In this document: positions 1-16,662 of the stretch, piece by piece
Layout: the number at the start of each line of letters is the position of its first letter
Position numbering within the stretch: the stretch's first letter is position 1
NCBI GenBank assembly: GCA_002104945.1
Contig: MCFH01000041.1
Span: forward strand, 22,501 to 86,500
DNA length: 64,000 nt
Origin: Piromyces finnis
Taxonomy: Eukaryota > Neocallimastigomycota > Neocallimastigomycetes > Neocallimastigales > Neocallimastigaceae
Reading direction: 5' to 3'
The notes under the pieces: generated by a model
Database searches by the model: none
Told to the model about the DNA's origin: nothing
Seen by the model: only the letters and a program-made list of their open reading frames with translations
Translations under genes and position numbers: made by a program

Positions 1-818
1 TCCTGATCCATTTCATCCTCATCAATCCAAAAATCTTTTGAATATTCAGTGAATTGACTATTATTTCCACCAATAGATTTATTAGCTTCAAATAACCATT
101 CTCCAACTTTCTGTGGGATTTGTGTATTATCATTATCTAAATCCTCACCTTCATCTTTATTTTCTAAATATTCATTATCATCATCTTCTTCATCATCATC
201 TTCTTCTTCTTCTTCTTCACTATTTATTGGTGCTTTTCCTTTTCTATTATTATTTCTTCTAATATTTATCTTTTTTTCTTGATAAAGGTCTCCTTCCTCA
301 CTATCATAATATTCACTAAATTCTTCTTCATCAATTAAATCTTCATTTTCATTATCACTAATATTATCTTCATTGTCATTTTCATCAATGTCATTAGAAT
401 TATCTTCAAAGTCAAGAGTATCTCCAAAAGTTCCATTTAATAATTCATTAAGAATAGTCTCTTGATCATTTTCAACTTCTATGTTTTTTTTTGCGGTATT
501 ATTATTTTGCATATTATTATTTTCATTGAGGATGGTAGAAGTTTCTGTTAATTCTTCAGTATTTTCTACCTTTATTCCTACTAATTCTTTAACACTATTT
601 CCAATAGATTCATTAATTAATTTATTAATTATTGAATTCTTAATATTAATTTTATTTTCTGAATCAACTGGTTCAACTTTTGGTATTTTTCTTATATCTT
701 CGTTATCTTCTTTTTTTAAATTTCTTTTTAATGGTGTTCTTCCTTTTTTTTTTTTTGTAACCTTTTTTATTGCTGTATTGGTTGACTTTGATAAAGATTT
801 TCTATCCCTTAATTTCAT
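1..818 (-). CDS. Acidic hypothetical protein, N-terminal part (runs off window)
   Basis: An open frame begins at an ATG (818-816) and stays open to the window edge, giving about 272 residues; the gene continues outside. The N-terminus is basic (starts MKLRDRKSLSKS, then Lys-rich to about residue 40). The middle is rich in Asn, Asp and Glu, with an EEEEEEDDDEEDDD-type run near residue 205, followed by a more ordered stretch containing GEWLFEANKSIGG and DFWIDEDEMDQ. A basic head followed by long acidic tracts suits a nuclear or nucleolar protein, but I do not recognise the family. A shorter frame on the opposite strand over 481-846 is best explained as its shadow. The start is followed (minus sense) by no in-frame stop, which supports real coding. 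Certainty is good for coding and low for function. Confidence 0.75.
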   Translation of the reverse strand, partial: MKLRDRKSLSKSTNTAIKKVTKKKKGRTPLKRNLKKEDNEDIRKIPKVEPVDSENKINIKNSIINKLINESIGNSVKELVGIKVENTEELTETSTILNENNNMQNNNTAKKNIEVENDQETILNELLNGTFGDTLDFEDNSNDIDENDNEDNISDNENEDLIDEEEFSEYYDSEEGDLYQEKKINIRRNNNRKGKAPINSEEEEEEDDDEEDDDNEYLENKDEGEDLDNDNTQIPQKVGEWLFEANKSIGGNNSQFTEYSKDFWIDEDEMDQ

Positions 819-1239
819 TGTTTTTATTTATTTATATATCATTTAAATAATTTTTAAATTAAAGAAATTAAAAATTAGAAATAAAAATTACTAACATAAG
901 CGTACAAAATATTTATAAATTTATTAATTTATTTATTATTCAATTTATAAATGATTTAATTTTTTAATTAGTTTCACAAAATAAATTTTTGTGTATAGCT
1001 TCCATTTTAAATTCATTACTTATATAATTATCAAAATAATTATAAATTATAATATATTCTTTTAATTATTTATTTGTTTTTGAGTTTTTTTTTTTTTTTT
1101 TTTATTTTTTATTATTAAATTCAGTATTATTGAAAATATAATTATTAATAAATAGAAAAATTACAAAAAAAAAAAAAAAATTATCTAAAATAAAAAATAT
1201 ATATAATGAATTGAATAATATAAAATAAAAAAAAAAAAA

Positions 1240-1286
<47 letters not shown>

Positions 1287-1541
1287 AAAGAGTAAAAGTA
1301 ACAATATCTCATTGTTTAAAATAGTGAACTTAAAGCAATATAATTAAAAATAATAATAATAAATAAGAAAAATATATGTAAAAAAAAAAAAAAAAAAAAA
1401 AAAGACCATTATATAATAAAATTAAAAATACTCATTAATTAAGCATTTATTAAATATTTGATATAATGATCAACTTGTAATAAATAATAAAATATATGCA
1501 ATATTATACTATTGGTAATGGTAATATAATATAATTTTTAA
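819..1541. other. Intergenic AT-rich spacer with homopolymer and AAT repeats
   Basis: This lies between the start of the acidic-protein gene (promoter side) and the 3' end of the zinc-finger gene, both on the minus strand. It holds poly-T (about 1086-1102), poly-A runs near 1165 and 1381-1403, and an (AAT)14 tract near 1240-1281. No coding potential was seen. Confidence 0.7.
1240..1281. repeat. (AAT)n microsatellite
   Basis: About 14 perfect AAT units directly follow a poly-A stretch in the intergenic spacer. Confidence 0.95.
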
Positions 1542-4419
<2,878 letters not shown>

Positions 4420-7400
4420 TTTTCCTTCTAATTTTTTCTAAATTTTTTCTAGTAATATATCAATATCAACTTTTTTTTGATATTTTTTTATAATTAAAGA
4501 AAATAAAATAAAATAAAAAAAAACTAAAAATTATTTTCTATTATATATTCTTTTTTTTTACTTTTTCTATTTCCTTAAGTTGCTGTAATTATTTATTATT
4601 TATTATGTACTTTCTTTTATAAATGTTTGATTTAAACCAAACATTTAAAAAAATATATATTTTTTAATTTTGTTTTATATTTAAAATAATGGTTTGTTAA
4701 TTTTATTTTATAAAATTATATTAGAATACCAAAGAAAAATGTTTAATATCTTTCTTTTTTATATAAATAAATTATTATTTTTTTATTAAAGTTTTAATTC
4801 ACTTTTTATATTTAAAAAAAAACTTCATATTATCAAGTATAAAAGTATATAATACTTATTTCTATTCTTTTTATTTTATATATATTTATATATCCTTTTT
4901 TAAAAATAAGTATATTGATAATATAAATTCTATTTAGAATTTCTAGAACTTTTTTCCTTTCTAATTAATTACACTTTGCTTTTAATTAACAAAAAGAAAA
5001 AAAAATAATTATTTACTTAGTATAGAGTAATAAAAAAGTCAAAATTAAAACTTGTGTATATGAAATTGTTTTAGTGTATTAATTATAGTATTCCTTTTAT
5101 ATTGGAAATTTAAATAAATGAAAAAAATATATATATAATAAATTATGTGCGTATGCTTGAGAATTTAAAACGAATCGTACAGATTGATAAAATGCGTGAG
5201 TTATTAAATGCGTGTTATTTTTTTTTAAAAGAAAAAAAATATAAAAAAGTGCGAATATATGAAGCTTTACTAAAATATATGAAGTTTTCACATTATACAA
5301 TAAATATGATATTAAAGATATTTATGAATTCAAAATAAAATTGAAAACATTATTTTTTCTATATATTTGATATTATTATCACAATTATTTTGGTATTTTT
5401 AATAATTAATAATAATATTTAAATTATCATTAAATACCTATAATAATCCTTAAAAACTATCAAAAGTCAGATATTAATTTTTTTTTTTTTTAATATTCTC
5501 TTATTAAATAATTTTTCTTATATTCTAACATTACAAACCACAGATTTTTGGAGTTTAAAAAAAATTATTTAGGAATCTTTGTATTTATATATATATATTT
5601 TTTATACATATTATCTACAACATGATTTGTTCTTTTATTAAAAAAAATTTTTTTTATTTATATTACAAAAAATATATAAAAATAACATTTTAAGTAATTT
5701 TTTTAAATTTTTTAAATGGATCGATCACACAAATTATAAAATTAATTCGTACTTAATATATAACGAATTGACAATAGTTAAATAGTTTTAAATAATTTAT
5801 TCATTTATTTATTCATTTATTTATTTACATATCATGTAAACTAATATTTTTTTAAGACAGATAAAAAGATGAATACTTAAATATATCATAATATGTAGAA
5901 TAAATATTTTAATATATATTAGATTAAAATTTAATATGTTTAAATACATATTTTAATTAAAAAATTGGTTACATTATTTTTAATTAAAAATAAAATTTTA
6001 TTAAGATTTTAAATTTAAAATCGTAATAAAATAATGAATAAATAAATAATACATATATATTACTTTAATATAATGCATATACTACAATTTTTGTAAATTA
6101 TTGATTTAATTTAAAAAATAAATATGTTAAATATTAAATGTAATAATATTTTTAAAATAAAATACAGACATTTTAATTCATTTCATGTTTTCCATAATTC
6201 CATAATACTAATAAAGTTTTATATAAAGAAATAACAATCAATAGTAAAAAAAAAAAAAAACCAAAATTACATTCCACATTAAATTATATTTTATTTCTTT
6301 GTACTTATAGTAATTGTAAAATAAATATATAATTTTATCTATATACATATACAGAATTAGATCAATCTATCAATTCATTCTTTTATTACCATAAAATAAT
6401 GTTTGACTATTATTTAAAAATAATTATAAAAATATTACCAATTATAAATTTTAATAATAAATAGTATTTTATACAATTAAACAAAAAGTAAAGCCATAAT
6501 TCAATTTAATAAACTGAAATTAGATGATGATTACATATATAATTCATATTATTACAGTGTTTCAATTTTAGTAATTCAAAATACTATAATTATAATATTT
6601 TTCTAAAATAATGAAATAGAATTTGAAAATGCTTTTACAATATTAGAAATCTAAAAAAAAAAATCGTAATATCATTAGTGTTACAGAAAAATTCAAATAA
6701 CAATAATAATATAATAATAATAAATTTATATAAAAATATATGGAATATTTATTATATTATATTATATTATATTATATTATTTATATATTTTTTCTTATAA
6801 TTACTTAAAAGTAATATAACAATATTCTGCATAAAATAGTTTATTCATTCCCATATGATATACGAATTCTATATAAATATTTCTAATAAAAAAATTAAGT
6901 TCATTTAATATTATAACATTATTATTTCAACGTTACACAAAATATAAATAAATTCTTAATAGTAATAACAATTAAAGGTTTTTTTTCTATAAATGTCAAT
7001 AACTTTTATTATAATTTATTTAATCCAAATATAGAAAAATTTTTGTTCAACTTTCAATTTTATTTCCTAATTAGTAAAAATGAATAAAAATTAATCTAAA
7101 TAAAATTACACCATGTAGCCAATAGAATTAATTTTAACATTTATTTTTTTTTCATTAATATTAATAAAATTATTTTTATAATAAATAAGGTTTGTTAGAA
7201 TAAAAAATGATGGGAAATAAAAAATTAAATTAAAATAAAATCTAAATTACAATAATAGTAAAAATGACTCAGATTTCTATTATTTATAATATAATATAAA
7301 TAATTAGCAGAAGATATCATAAAGTCATTCCATATAATTAATATAAACTGTTATTAATATTAATATATAAAAATAATTAAAAGTTATGATAAATTTTAAT

Positions 7401-8533
7401 TAATATTTAAAGCAAAGTCATTTTATATCTTCTTTAAAGTTGAATCAATCCGTTTTAAATTGATTCGATTTTAAGTAATATTCTGGCCAATGGTTATTTA
7501 TATAAAAAATGTAACATTTCTAACATAAATATTATATATTTTCAATATATTCTACTTGAAAATTTATTAAATTAATGTTTTACATATGATTAACTGTGGC
7601 TATTGTTTATGCTATTTTATTTTATATATAACATATTAAAAATACTACCAAATTGGTTGTCCTCTCCTTACATATATAAATAGAAATTAACTATAAAATA
7701 AAGTTTTTTTTATGAACTATATTAAATGCATAAATTCAATCTCATTTCTGTAAAAATATGATAATAATAAAACATTGCAAAAAAAAAAAAAAAAAAAAAA
7801 AATTAAAAAATATAGGATTAAATTATAACATAATGTCGTTTATGTTTATTACTTTTTATTCAATAATTAAATTCAACATACTATTAAACTTTAAGCCATC
7901 TATTTCTTTTTAGTATTAATAATTAAAATAATTTTAACATATTAATATTATTATCTTTTTTTTTCTAAATTATATTTAACATTCATGTTAATATATTTAG
8001 CAAATATCAAAATAGGATTTTATTTAATATATATTAATAAAATACTAACATACATAATAATTGCAAATCTACATATAAAATTATATCTATATATATATTA
8101 AAATTAATGTTGATTAAATATCTATTTTAATGATATAAAATATATATAATATATATAATATATACCATAAGTATTAATTTTATATTGTTACAGATAATGT
8201 TCTCAGTAGTTTGGGTTACTTCTATAATCCATTTTTTAAGATATTGATATCTACTATATATAATAAAAATATATCAAAATATATTAATATATTTTAATTA
8301 TAAGGAATTCTATTTTATATAGTAACTACTATATATTTGTAATATTTATAAATATTATATAAACGATTTAAACTCATACACCTTTTCTATCAATAATGTC
8401 AATGCAATAATTTAATAGTCTATTATATATTATCCGATAATACTAAAGAATTTCATTTCTTTACAATTAAAATAAAACCTATAAAATATATCGTTTATTG
8501 TCAAATCTACAAGTAAAAATTATTATTAGTATT

Positions 8534-8583
<50 letters not shown>

Positions 8584-9810
8584 ATAAGTTACAATAAAGT
8601 TATAACAATCAGAGAGTTACAATAACATATGAACTTTTTCAGTATAATATATTTCCATTATTAGAACTGGATCATGCTCTCTGGAAGAAATAATCCAAAG
8701 TAATTTCAAATTTCATATAATAATGAATAATATTTTATATATAATATATTCTACTATAAATTAGATTTAATAAGTTCATATGCTTTACCCATAAACTAAC
8801 CACATGTATTATTCATTTTTATAAAGCAATATTAATATTAAAAAGTTTAACAAAAATATAATCATTTACAACCACATACTGAAATTATAAAAACTATAAA
8901 ATTCATATTGTAATAATAATTATTTATATTTTTATATTTTTTATATTAATGTGTTTTATATATTATAATAAAATGAATATTATTAATATATTAATATTAT
9001 TAATGAAAAAATATATATACTAACCATTGAGTAAATATATAAAATTATACAGCATATAATATTACCCTTTTTATAATGTATAATTCTATTTCTAAGTATA
9101 TATTTAAAACTAAGTATATATTTAAAATATTAAATATTTAAAAAAAATATATATATTACTATGTTATTAAATATAGTAATATATATTTTTCATCTATCTT
9201 TACTTCTAATCAAAAAATAAATTATGTAAATTTTTTTTATTATTATTATAATATTATTTTAACTACAATTTATATTATTTATATTAATAAAATTTTTGTA
9301 TCAAAATAAAAGAATATATAATAAAACTTTGATACTTCATTAGACTGTAATATAAAACTGGAATGGATTAAAACAAATCGAATTAAGATATTTAATAATT
9401 TAGTATAGTGCTGTATAAGCATTTTTTTTATCATTTCAATAATACTTTTATTACAGGATAATAATTATTATATAGTACTTGCATAATTTATTTATTTATA
9501 TTACAAATTCAAAAATTACATTAACCCTTAATTAAACAATAAAAAATTTATTGAAAATCTAACCTATTATAATATATATTATTTATATTTTTATTGTTAT
9601 TTATTATTGTTACATATATGCATAAATTGTTTAGTACTCTTGTTATTTCTATATTGATAGTATTATCCTTGTTAGTATATAACAATTCTAATGAAAAATA
9701 AATACTTATTAAAATACTAAATATATACATAAAAGTTTAAATTGTTTTTCTACTTTAATGTATTTATATATAATATTTATTAAATATTTATTTCAAAAAT
9801 ATGATTAAAA
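4420..9810. other. Long AT-rich intergenic region, no recognised gene
   Basis: About 5.4 kb of very low-GC sequence with homopolymers (poly-A of about 18-19 nt near 7783 and about 40 nt at 8539-8581) and short ATT/TTTA repeats (for example 6757-6780). An inverted repeat lies at 4621-4646, and a slightly less AT-biased patch at 5145-5338 has a short open frame. I saw no conserved protein motif, tRNA or rRNA. Confidence 0.65.
4621..4646. repeat. Perfect inverted repeat upstream of the zinc-finger gene
   Basis: Arms AAATGTTTG and CAAACATTT (9 bp) flank an 8-nt spacer. It lies about 200 bp upstream of the zinc-finger start on the minus strand, so it could be a cruciform or a dimeric binding site; function is unknown. 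Confidence 0.6.
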
Positions 9811-9813
9811 CAG

Positions 9814-12166
9814 GATATGAAGAATAATAATCCTAAGAAGACCTGGAAATGGATCAAGAAAACTGCAAAAATTGGAAAAAATACTTTTTTTATTGCTCAA
9901 CCAATTAAAAATATGAATGGAGATTTAGTTATTGCTACAGAAGAACGACTAGAGGTGTGATATGACCATTTCAAAAATCTTACATATGATCCAAGTGTTG
10001 TAAGTTTTGATTTGGAGCATTGGTATGAAGAACCTACGAATAAGCGTTTTTCACTCCCTATACTTAATGAATGGGATATCAACCAAGATATTAGTATTGA
10101 TGAAGTCAAGTCAACTATCCTCTCTACTCCAAACTATAAAGCATCAGGTTCGGATGGTATTCCTATTGAATTTTACAAAGCATTGATTCCTTCAAGTAAT
10201 GATTCTAATAATGCCACAGATAGTAATTCTTCTGGTATTGACACTTCAGATAATGATGCTCATGGTTTAAATTTTATTCTTAAATTATTCAACCGTATTT
10301 GGGATGGAGACCTCCCCAGCTTATGGAATGAATCTAGTATTGTTTTTATTTCTAAGAAGGGTGATTTGACAGATTGTGATAACTTTCGAGGTATATCACT
10401 TATCAATAATGGTATTAAGTTGATTTCAAAAATTGTCACCATTAGAATTTCAGAATATGGTTTTAAGAATAATTTCATTAGACTCGAACAATTTGGTTTT
10501 CGAAAAAAGGAAGAAAGTATCAGTATTTTCATTTCAATTCAAGAAATATGTCATAGGCGTCAATTAGATAATAAAGAGACATGTTAAGCCATTTTAGATC
10601 TCAGGAAAGCATATGATTCAGTCCCAATCAGTAATATTTTCCATAAATTAGATTGTTTAGGAATTAGAGATAAGAGTTTACACTTTATCAAAAATTATTT
10701 AACATCTAAAGCTAATGTCAAATTAGATGGGCAATTCTCGAAATCTTTTGATGTGAAGAAAGGAGTCCGTCAAAGTTGTCCACTTTCACCTATTCTTTTT
10801 AATCTCTTTATTAACAATATTTTTAAAGAGTGTGAAGATCTCGGAGTCAGTATAGGAGGCATTCGATGCTGTGATGGACTTTTAGCAGATGATATTGTTA
10901 TTTGTGCTTCATCAAGAAGATGCTTAAAAAAGATGCTAAAAAGAGTTAATGAATGGGCTTTGCATAATGCAATGAATTTTGGTATCCAGAAATGCTCAAC
11001 GACAGTGATTCGTCCTGAATCAGTAGAAAATCAGAACAAGAAAGATCCAACATTTTATTTAGCAGGAAAATATATTCCAACTACTGATTGCTACACTTAT
11101 CTTGGTGTTCCATTTGATAAGAATTTGTCCCTTAAACCAGTTATTAAAACTCTTAATAACAAGGTTTTGAAAGGATTTTTCTCAGTCAGTAAATTCTTAA
11201 GAAATCCTAATATTCCTATTCCTTTCAAAAAGCTAGTACTTAACTCACAAGTGATTAGCAGAGTTTCATACTTTGCACCATTACTTGGATCCAACAAAGC
11301 TAGGTCTAGGATTGCTCAGAAGCATGTTAACAAAGGAATACGATGGATTGCCGGAGTTCATAAAGTTGTATCGTTTATATCTCTATACTCTAATTCAAAT
11401 GATTTGAATATTCCTCCATTGTTAGCTAAGTGCGCATTAGCTCAGGTTAGATGTTTTAACAAGTGAAAAAACTCATATTGTATCATTCCATACCTAGTTA
11501 ATTATATTTATTATATTTCTAAATTTAGAAAATATACATGGTGCAAATCAAGTAGGACTTTTGATAAAAAATTAAAAAAGCATGAAGATGTTAAAGCAGT
11601 TAAAAACTTTTATTGGAAAGATCTCAAGGGAAATTCAATCAAAGCCCAATACTATGACAATAATAAATTTATTGAAACTAGGGATTCTATTAAATTATGT
11701 TATAAATACCCAGAATTTGCCTATGGTTTCTACTGGCTATTGAAAGAAAGAAGCGGATACAAGTTGGATGCTGGAGTTGTAAAAGCTGCTAAATTTGTTG
11801 ATCTAGTTTGTCCTAACTACTGTCCATATTGCAAGAGTGAAAATCAAAGTATTAAGCATTGATTATTAGATTTGTCCAACTTATAGAAATATCCATATTA
11901 AACATTACAATTCCATAGCCCAGCTATTAAATTTTTTCAATCAACGTAATTCCAACAATAATTATGAAAATGCTAATATAAGTAGAGATAGCAATAATAT
12001 TAATAGTAATAGTAACAATAGTAATAATAATAATAATATTAATAGTAATTCTAATAATAGTAGTAATATTAGTAATAATAGTAATAGTGAAGATAGTAAT
12101 TCTAATTTAGATAGTAATTTAGTTAATAGTAGTAATAGTTCTAATAATCCGGCCGGTGAATATTAA
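9814..12166 (+). pseudogene. Non-LTR (LINE-type) retrotransposon reverse transcriptase, 5'-truncated and broken
   Basis: One plus-strand frame (codons beginning at 9814) encodes a LINE-type reverse transcriptase. Visible motifs are a DG.P.EFYKAL-like N-terminal RT block near 10150-10190, FRGISLINN (about 10386), DLRKAYDSV (10598-10624), GVRQSCPLSPILFNLF (about 10762) and the active-site motif LADD (10879-10890, the YADD/FADD position). A C-terminal zinc knuckle C-x2-C-x8-H..C lies at about 11821-11876. The frame is interrupted by in-frame stops at 9958 (TGA), 10585 (TAA), 11464 (TGA) and 11860 (TGA), plus a frame shift near 11868-11872, after which an Asn/Ser-rich tail runs to a TAA at 12164. 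There is no endonuclease domain or ORF1 upstream, which fits 5' truncation during target-primed integration. This copy is presumably inactive. GC content and codon use are richer than the flanks, as expected for a fairly recent insertion. Confidence 0.95.
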
Positions 12167-12179
12167 TATGTAATAAAAT

Positions 12180-12385
12180 ATTTAAATTTCTTCTTGGGGA
12201 AGAAGTTTTAACAATATCAATTCCAATTCAAGGTTTGTAAGTGTCAAATTCAATCGGGCACTTACGAAGGAACACCATTCTTGACGGTAAAAACGGAACT
12301 TCTAACCAAAATCATGCCTTTTGCTATTGGTTAGCAATGGTCAATGTTCAAAAGGTTTGAAGCAACAACCAAGAACGTCAATACT
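12180..12385 (+). other. Hairpin-rich 3' tail of the LINE-like element
   Basis: Several perfect or near-perfect stems are visible. 12190-12205 pairs CTTCTT with AAGAAG around a GGGG loop. 12234-12245 pairs with 12257-12268 (about 12 bp including wobbles). 12302-12309 pairs with 12327-12334 (CTAACCAA/TTGGTTAG). 12347-12361 is TTCAAA/TTTGAA with a 3-nt loop. TTGACG at 12281-12286 can pair with CGTCAA at 12376-12381, enclosing the last two hairpins. Some LINE families use a folded 3' UTR as the template-recognition site for their own reverse transcriptase; that role here is inferred. Confidence 0.6.
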
Positions 12386-12399
12386 GAAGAAATATAAAG

Positions 12400-13210
12400 T
12401 CACATGACAAAATTTGATCTTTAGTATAATAGTGATTTTCTTTAATTAAAATTATTAGAATACATTATACTCAATTTTTATTCATTTGTGTTTATTTAAA
12501 TATATTCTTTTAATTTTTATTTTTTTATTTTTATTTTTTTATACCATGTATTATAATTTTAATTAAATTAATAATAAAGTTTAAAAATATTTGATACCTT
12601 TAAAAAAAAAAAAAATTCTAAAATCTGATGTGCTTAACAATTAATAAAAGATTTCATAACATATAAATATAAAAATACCTATACAACATTCATAATTATT
12701 ATTATTAAATTTATATCATAAAATTCTTTTTTAAGTTAAAAAAAAAATAAATTTAATAGATTGTCAAATATATACTATGTAAATATAAATATATTAAAGA
12801 GAATGATATTATGAAATTTTAAAAATTTTAAAATAAATGTTAAAAAATTATTAATAAAATGACTAAAACTTTAAAAATTATATTATTATGAGTCATTTAA
12901 AAAAGATATGATGAAAATGTTATGAGGTATATGATATATATGATATAATAAATTAAGGTTTATGATATTTACTACTTCTTCCTTTAGCATTATAAGAATA
13001 GTGTTTTAATTACATTACAATAAAAATAATTATATAGTTTTTATTATGTACTTCGATATAGTTGTATTCTTTTATTTTTAATTATATAATTTTTAAAATA
13101 TTACTTGTAGAGTTTATGAGATGATAATATTAAAATATTTAGTGAATTTAATGATTTGAAATTATGATTAAGTTGCTATTGAAATAATAAATAAATAAAT
13201 AAATAAAAAA

Positions 13211-13254
<44 letters not shown>

Positions 13255-13293
13255 AATAGTAATAATAATAATAACAACAACAACAACAACAAC

Positions 13294-13370
<77 letters not shown>

Positions 13371-16300
13371 CAGAATATAATATATACATAACATCAAAAT
13401 GACGACAATAGATAAAATATAAACATTTTTTTAATACAACTTATTAGTAATTCTAATATTCAACATGTATTAAATATAATAATCATACATGTAAAGTACA
13501 ATATAAATTATAATACATTAAAATGAATATAGGAAATATTATAGAATGTGTTTTCTAATATTTAATGCATATTAATTTAAAGGGTTGTTTCTAATAATAT
13601 ATATATATATATATAGATATTTTTATATTTATATTTTATTTTAAAATGATAACTTTTCTCTTGGTATAAAAGGATGTAACGACAGATTTTTCTGTGAATA
13701 GATAATGCATATAAATAAAAACAATTTTAAACTTTAAAAAATATAATTTTATAATATTAGATATATATTTCATCATATCTTTTATATTGCTCTTTCTCTT
13801 TTTTTTTATTTTTTTGATTATGTAATTAATTAAAACCATATATATATATATTAATATTATGCTTTTATGTTAGGAATAAATGACTAATACTTTTTATTTT
13901 ATTATTTAACTATAAAAGTATCAAATTAAAATTCATTAATATACACTATATTATAAATTAAAAAAAATATTTATGCATATATTAAAGTTAACTATTAAAA
14001 CATTATTAAATATATTATTACTATTTTAATTAAAGGATAGAATATGTATATATATTATATTGATTAATAAAAAAAATACAATAAAGATTTCAAAATTTTT
14101 ATATTATTTTATAAGTAGTTTAATTTGAAAAATATATTACAAGTACTATTATTTTATGAAATAGCTATAGTAGTTTAATAAATTACAATAAGTAATATAT
14201 TATAAATATATTGTTTTTACAGATTTTATTATGAACTAATACTAATTATTCAATTAGGATATTTAAATAAATTATTAAATAATGTTTTAATCCATATATA
14301 ATTTATATTTACTAAATTTAAACCAATAGTTCTTGTATCTAATAATTTATTATAAAAATATATATCCATTTTTATCCTTAATTTTTCCTAATAAATAGCA
14401 ATTAAACTAATTTAATAAAAACTAAAAAAAATATATATTAAATAAAAATATTAAATAAAAAACTATTTTCTACTGATATATATTTTTTATTTTATTAACA
14501 GTAGTGTAACTTTTTTTTTATATCGAAAGATTTTAATTTTAAAATTGTTTTGTTAGTTGAGTGTAAAATTTTGTATTTTGTGAGTGGATTTAGTTTATTA
14601 TGTAAAAATTTTAATATAAAAGTCATATAAAAACTAATAATGAAAATTTTTATGTAAAGCTTTAATATTTCTTTGAACTAGGAAATGATCAACATGATAA
14701 CAATAATAATATTAATAAAATCATAACATCACGTGAAATCATAAAATGGAATAATTCTCTAAAATATTATTAAATAAAGTTTAATTTTTCTAATTAACCA
14801 TTTTTTTAATTAATTTATGTAAATTATATAAATATAAATATATATATAATTTCATATATATTTTTTCCGAATTAAAAATAAACAAACAAAAAAATAAACA
14901 GATAAAACTATTTTAATATTATAATATTTTTTTTTATATAGAATTATTAATAATATTATGACTTTTTTTTTTATAAAGAAAATAGTGCTAACTATTATTA
15001 TTGAATTACTGAAAGAGCAATGATTTTTATTTGGTTAAATAGATAATTTTCAAAAAAACTTTTTTTATGTAACTCTATTCCGATTGATATTGAAGAAAGG
15101 AATATCAATATAAATTTCATTATTACTCATAAATTTATTTAATCTTTTCCTCACCCCTATATATTTTTATAAAAACCTTAGAATAAGAAGTATGTGTAAA
15201 GTGGAGCAGAAATAAATTAAACTAATTATGTTATGCTAGTACTTTTTTTTTTATAACAAATATATAAACGATGAAAAAAAGTATTAGTGTTATTTATAGT
15301 TTTTAAATATATATTATTGATTATATAAAATAAAGTAATCAATAAATGATGTATTTTAAAGAATTTTAAATAATTAAAAAAAAGTTAAAAGCCTTAATTT
15401 GTAATACATTTCACAAACATCCAAAATAATTTATTTTTTAATTACTAATTATTTTAATATTAATTAATATCCTTTTTATTTTATTATAATATAGGTTTTG
15501 CTATTTTTTATATGATTTCAAAAAATAACAAATGTGCTTTTTTCTTTTTAATAATAATTCACAAAATAAAATAATAAAAAAATGAAATATAAAACATGGT
15601 AAACATTATGTTTTTTTATTAATAAATGATTTTCAATTTTTTTTTAGAAAGGATACAATTGTTATGATTGGGTTAAGAACTTTATTTTATAATATTTAAA
15701 GTATATTTTTTCATATTTAAGAAAATATTTTTTTAATATTAAAAAAGTATAAAATCATGTTTTTTATTGTACTACAATTAATATAGTTACATAAAATTAG
15801 TTTGTGATATGTGATATATTATTTTATATAAAAATTTGTAATTATAATTAATAATTTATTATAATATATTAAATATAATTAGATATGATATATAATAATA
15901 AAATTTTTATTGAAAATCTTTTAAATTACAATTTTTGTAATACACAAAATCTATCCTATTTTATTTTATATTATTATTTAAAGTAATTATCATATAAATA
16001 CAATATATAATATATTAAATATAAATATAAAATAAATTATAAATATATTAATTATCATTGTTTAAACTAAATACCTACTTAATATTTAGTGCCATTATTA
16101 AAAAAAAATAAAAAGGTATACTTAATTTTTTCTTAAATAATTCTCTAAAATTTAATATTTTTTTAATATTAAATAGTCAATTGATTATATATTAATCTAT
16201 ATAATTTAATATATATAATAATGAATTAATAATAATTAAATTATAAACAAAAAACAACATAAAAAAATTTGCGGTTAATATTTATTTTTAACTACATTTG

Positions 16301-16631
16301 GAAGATTGTATTATATCAAATCAATAAAAATTTAACTTTATATATTATTATATAAGCGAGCTAATATCATATATCATATATAATATTACTTATAATATAT
16401 CATTTAATGTTATTTGTTAATATCTTTTGAAATATATATTCATATATTATGATGATCCTAAATATAATATATTTTTATTCATCACTACTTTGAATAATAT
16501 TTTGAAATTTTATTAAATATAATTAATTAATTAAATATTTTTATTAATTAAAGAATTTTACAAAAAAATATATAAATTATTTAAAAATATCATAATAATA
16601 TTAATATAAAAAATAAGATTAAAAATTTTTT

Positions 16632-16662
<31 letters not shown>

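Larger units (their letters stand above)
9814..12390 (+). mobile_element. LINE-like element remnant including structured 3' tail
   Basis: This covers the truncated reverse-transcriptase frame plus a GC-richer untranslated tail to about 12390. Both element ends are approximate: no target-site duplication or poly-A tail was recognised. Abrupt changes of composition at about 9814 and about 12400 mark the likely borders. Confidence 0.8.

Noticed and set aside
481-846. 121-residue plus-strand open frame
   Set aside because: It overlaps the open minus-strand acidic gene antisense; its Phe/Leu/Ser-rich content is what the complement of Lys/Glu/Asn codons gives.
9548-9730. 60-residue minus-strand frame beside the retroelement
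   Set aside because: It is AT-rich Ile/Asn/Tyr sequence without motif; chance frames of this length are expected.
13168-13397. Two minus-strand hydrophobic frames
   Set aside because: They are products of the AAAT/AAT/AAC microsatellite.
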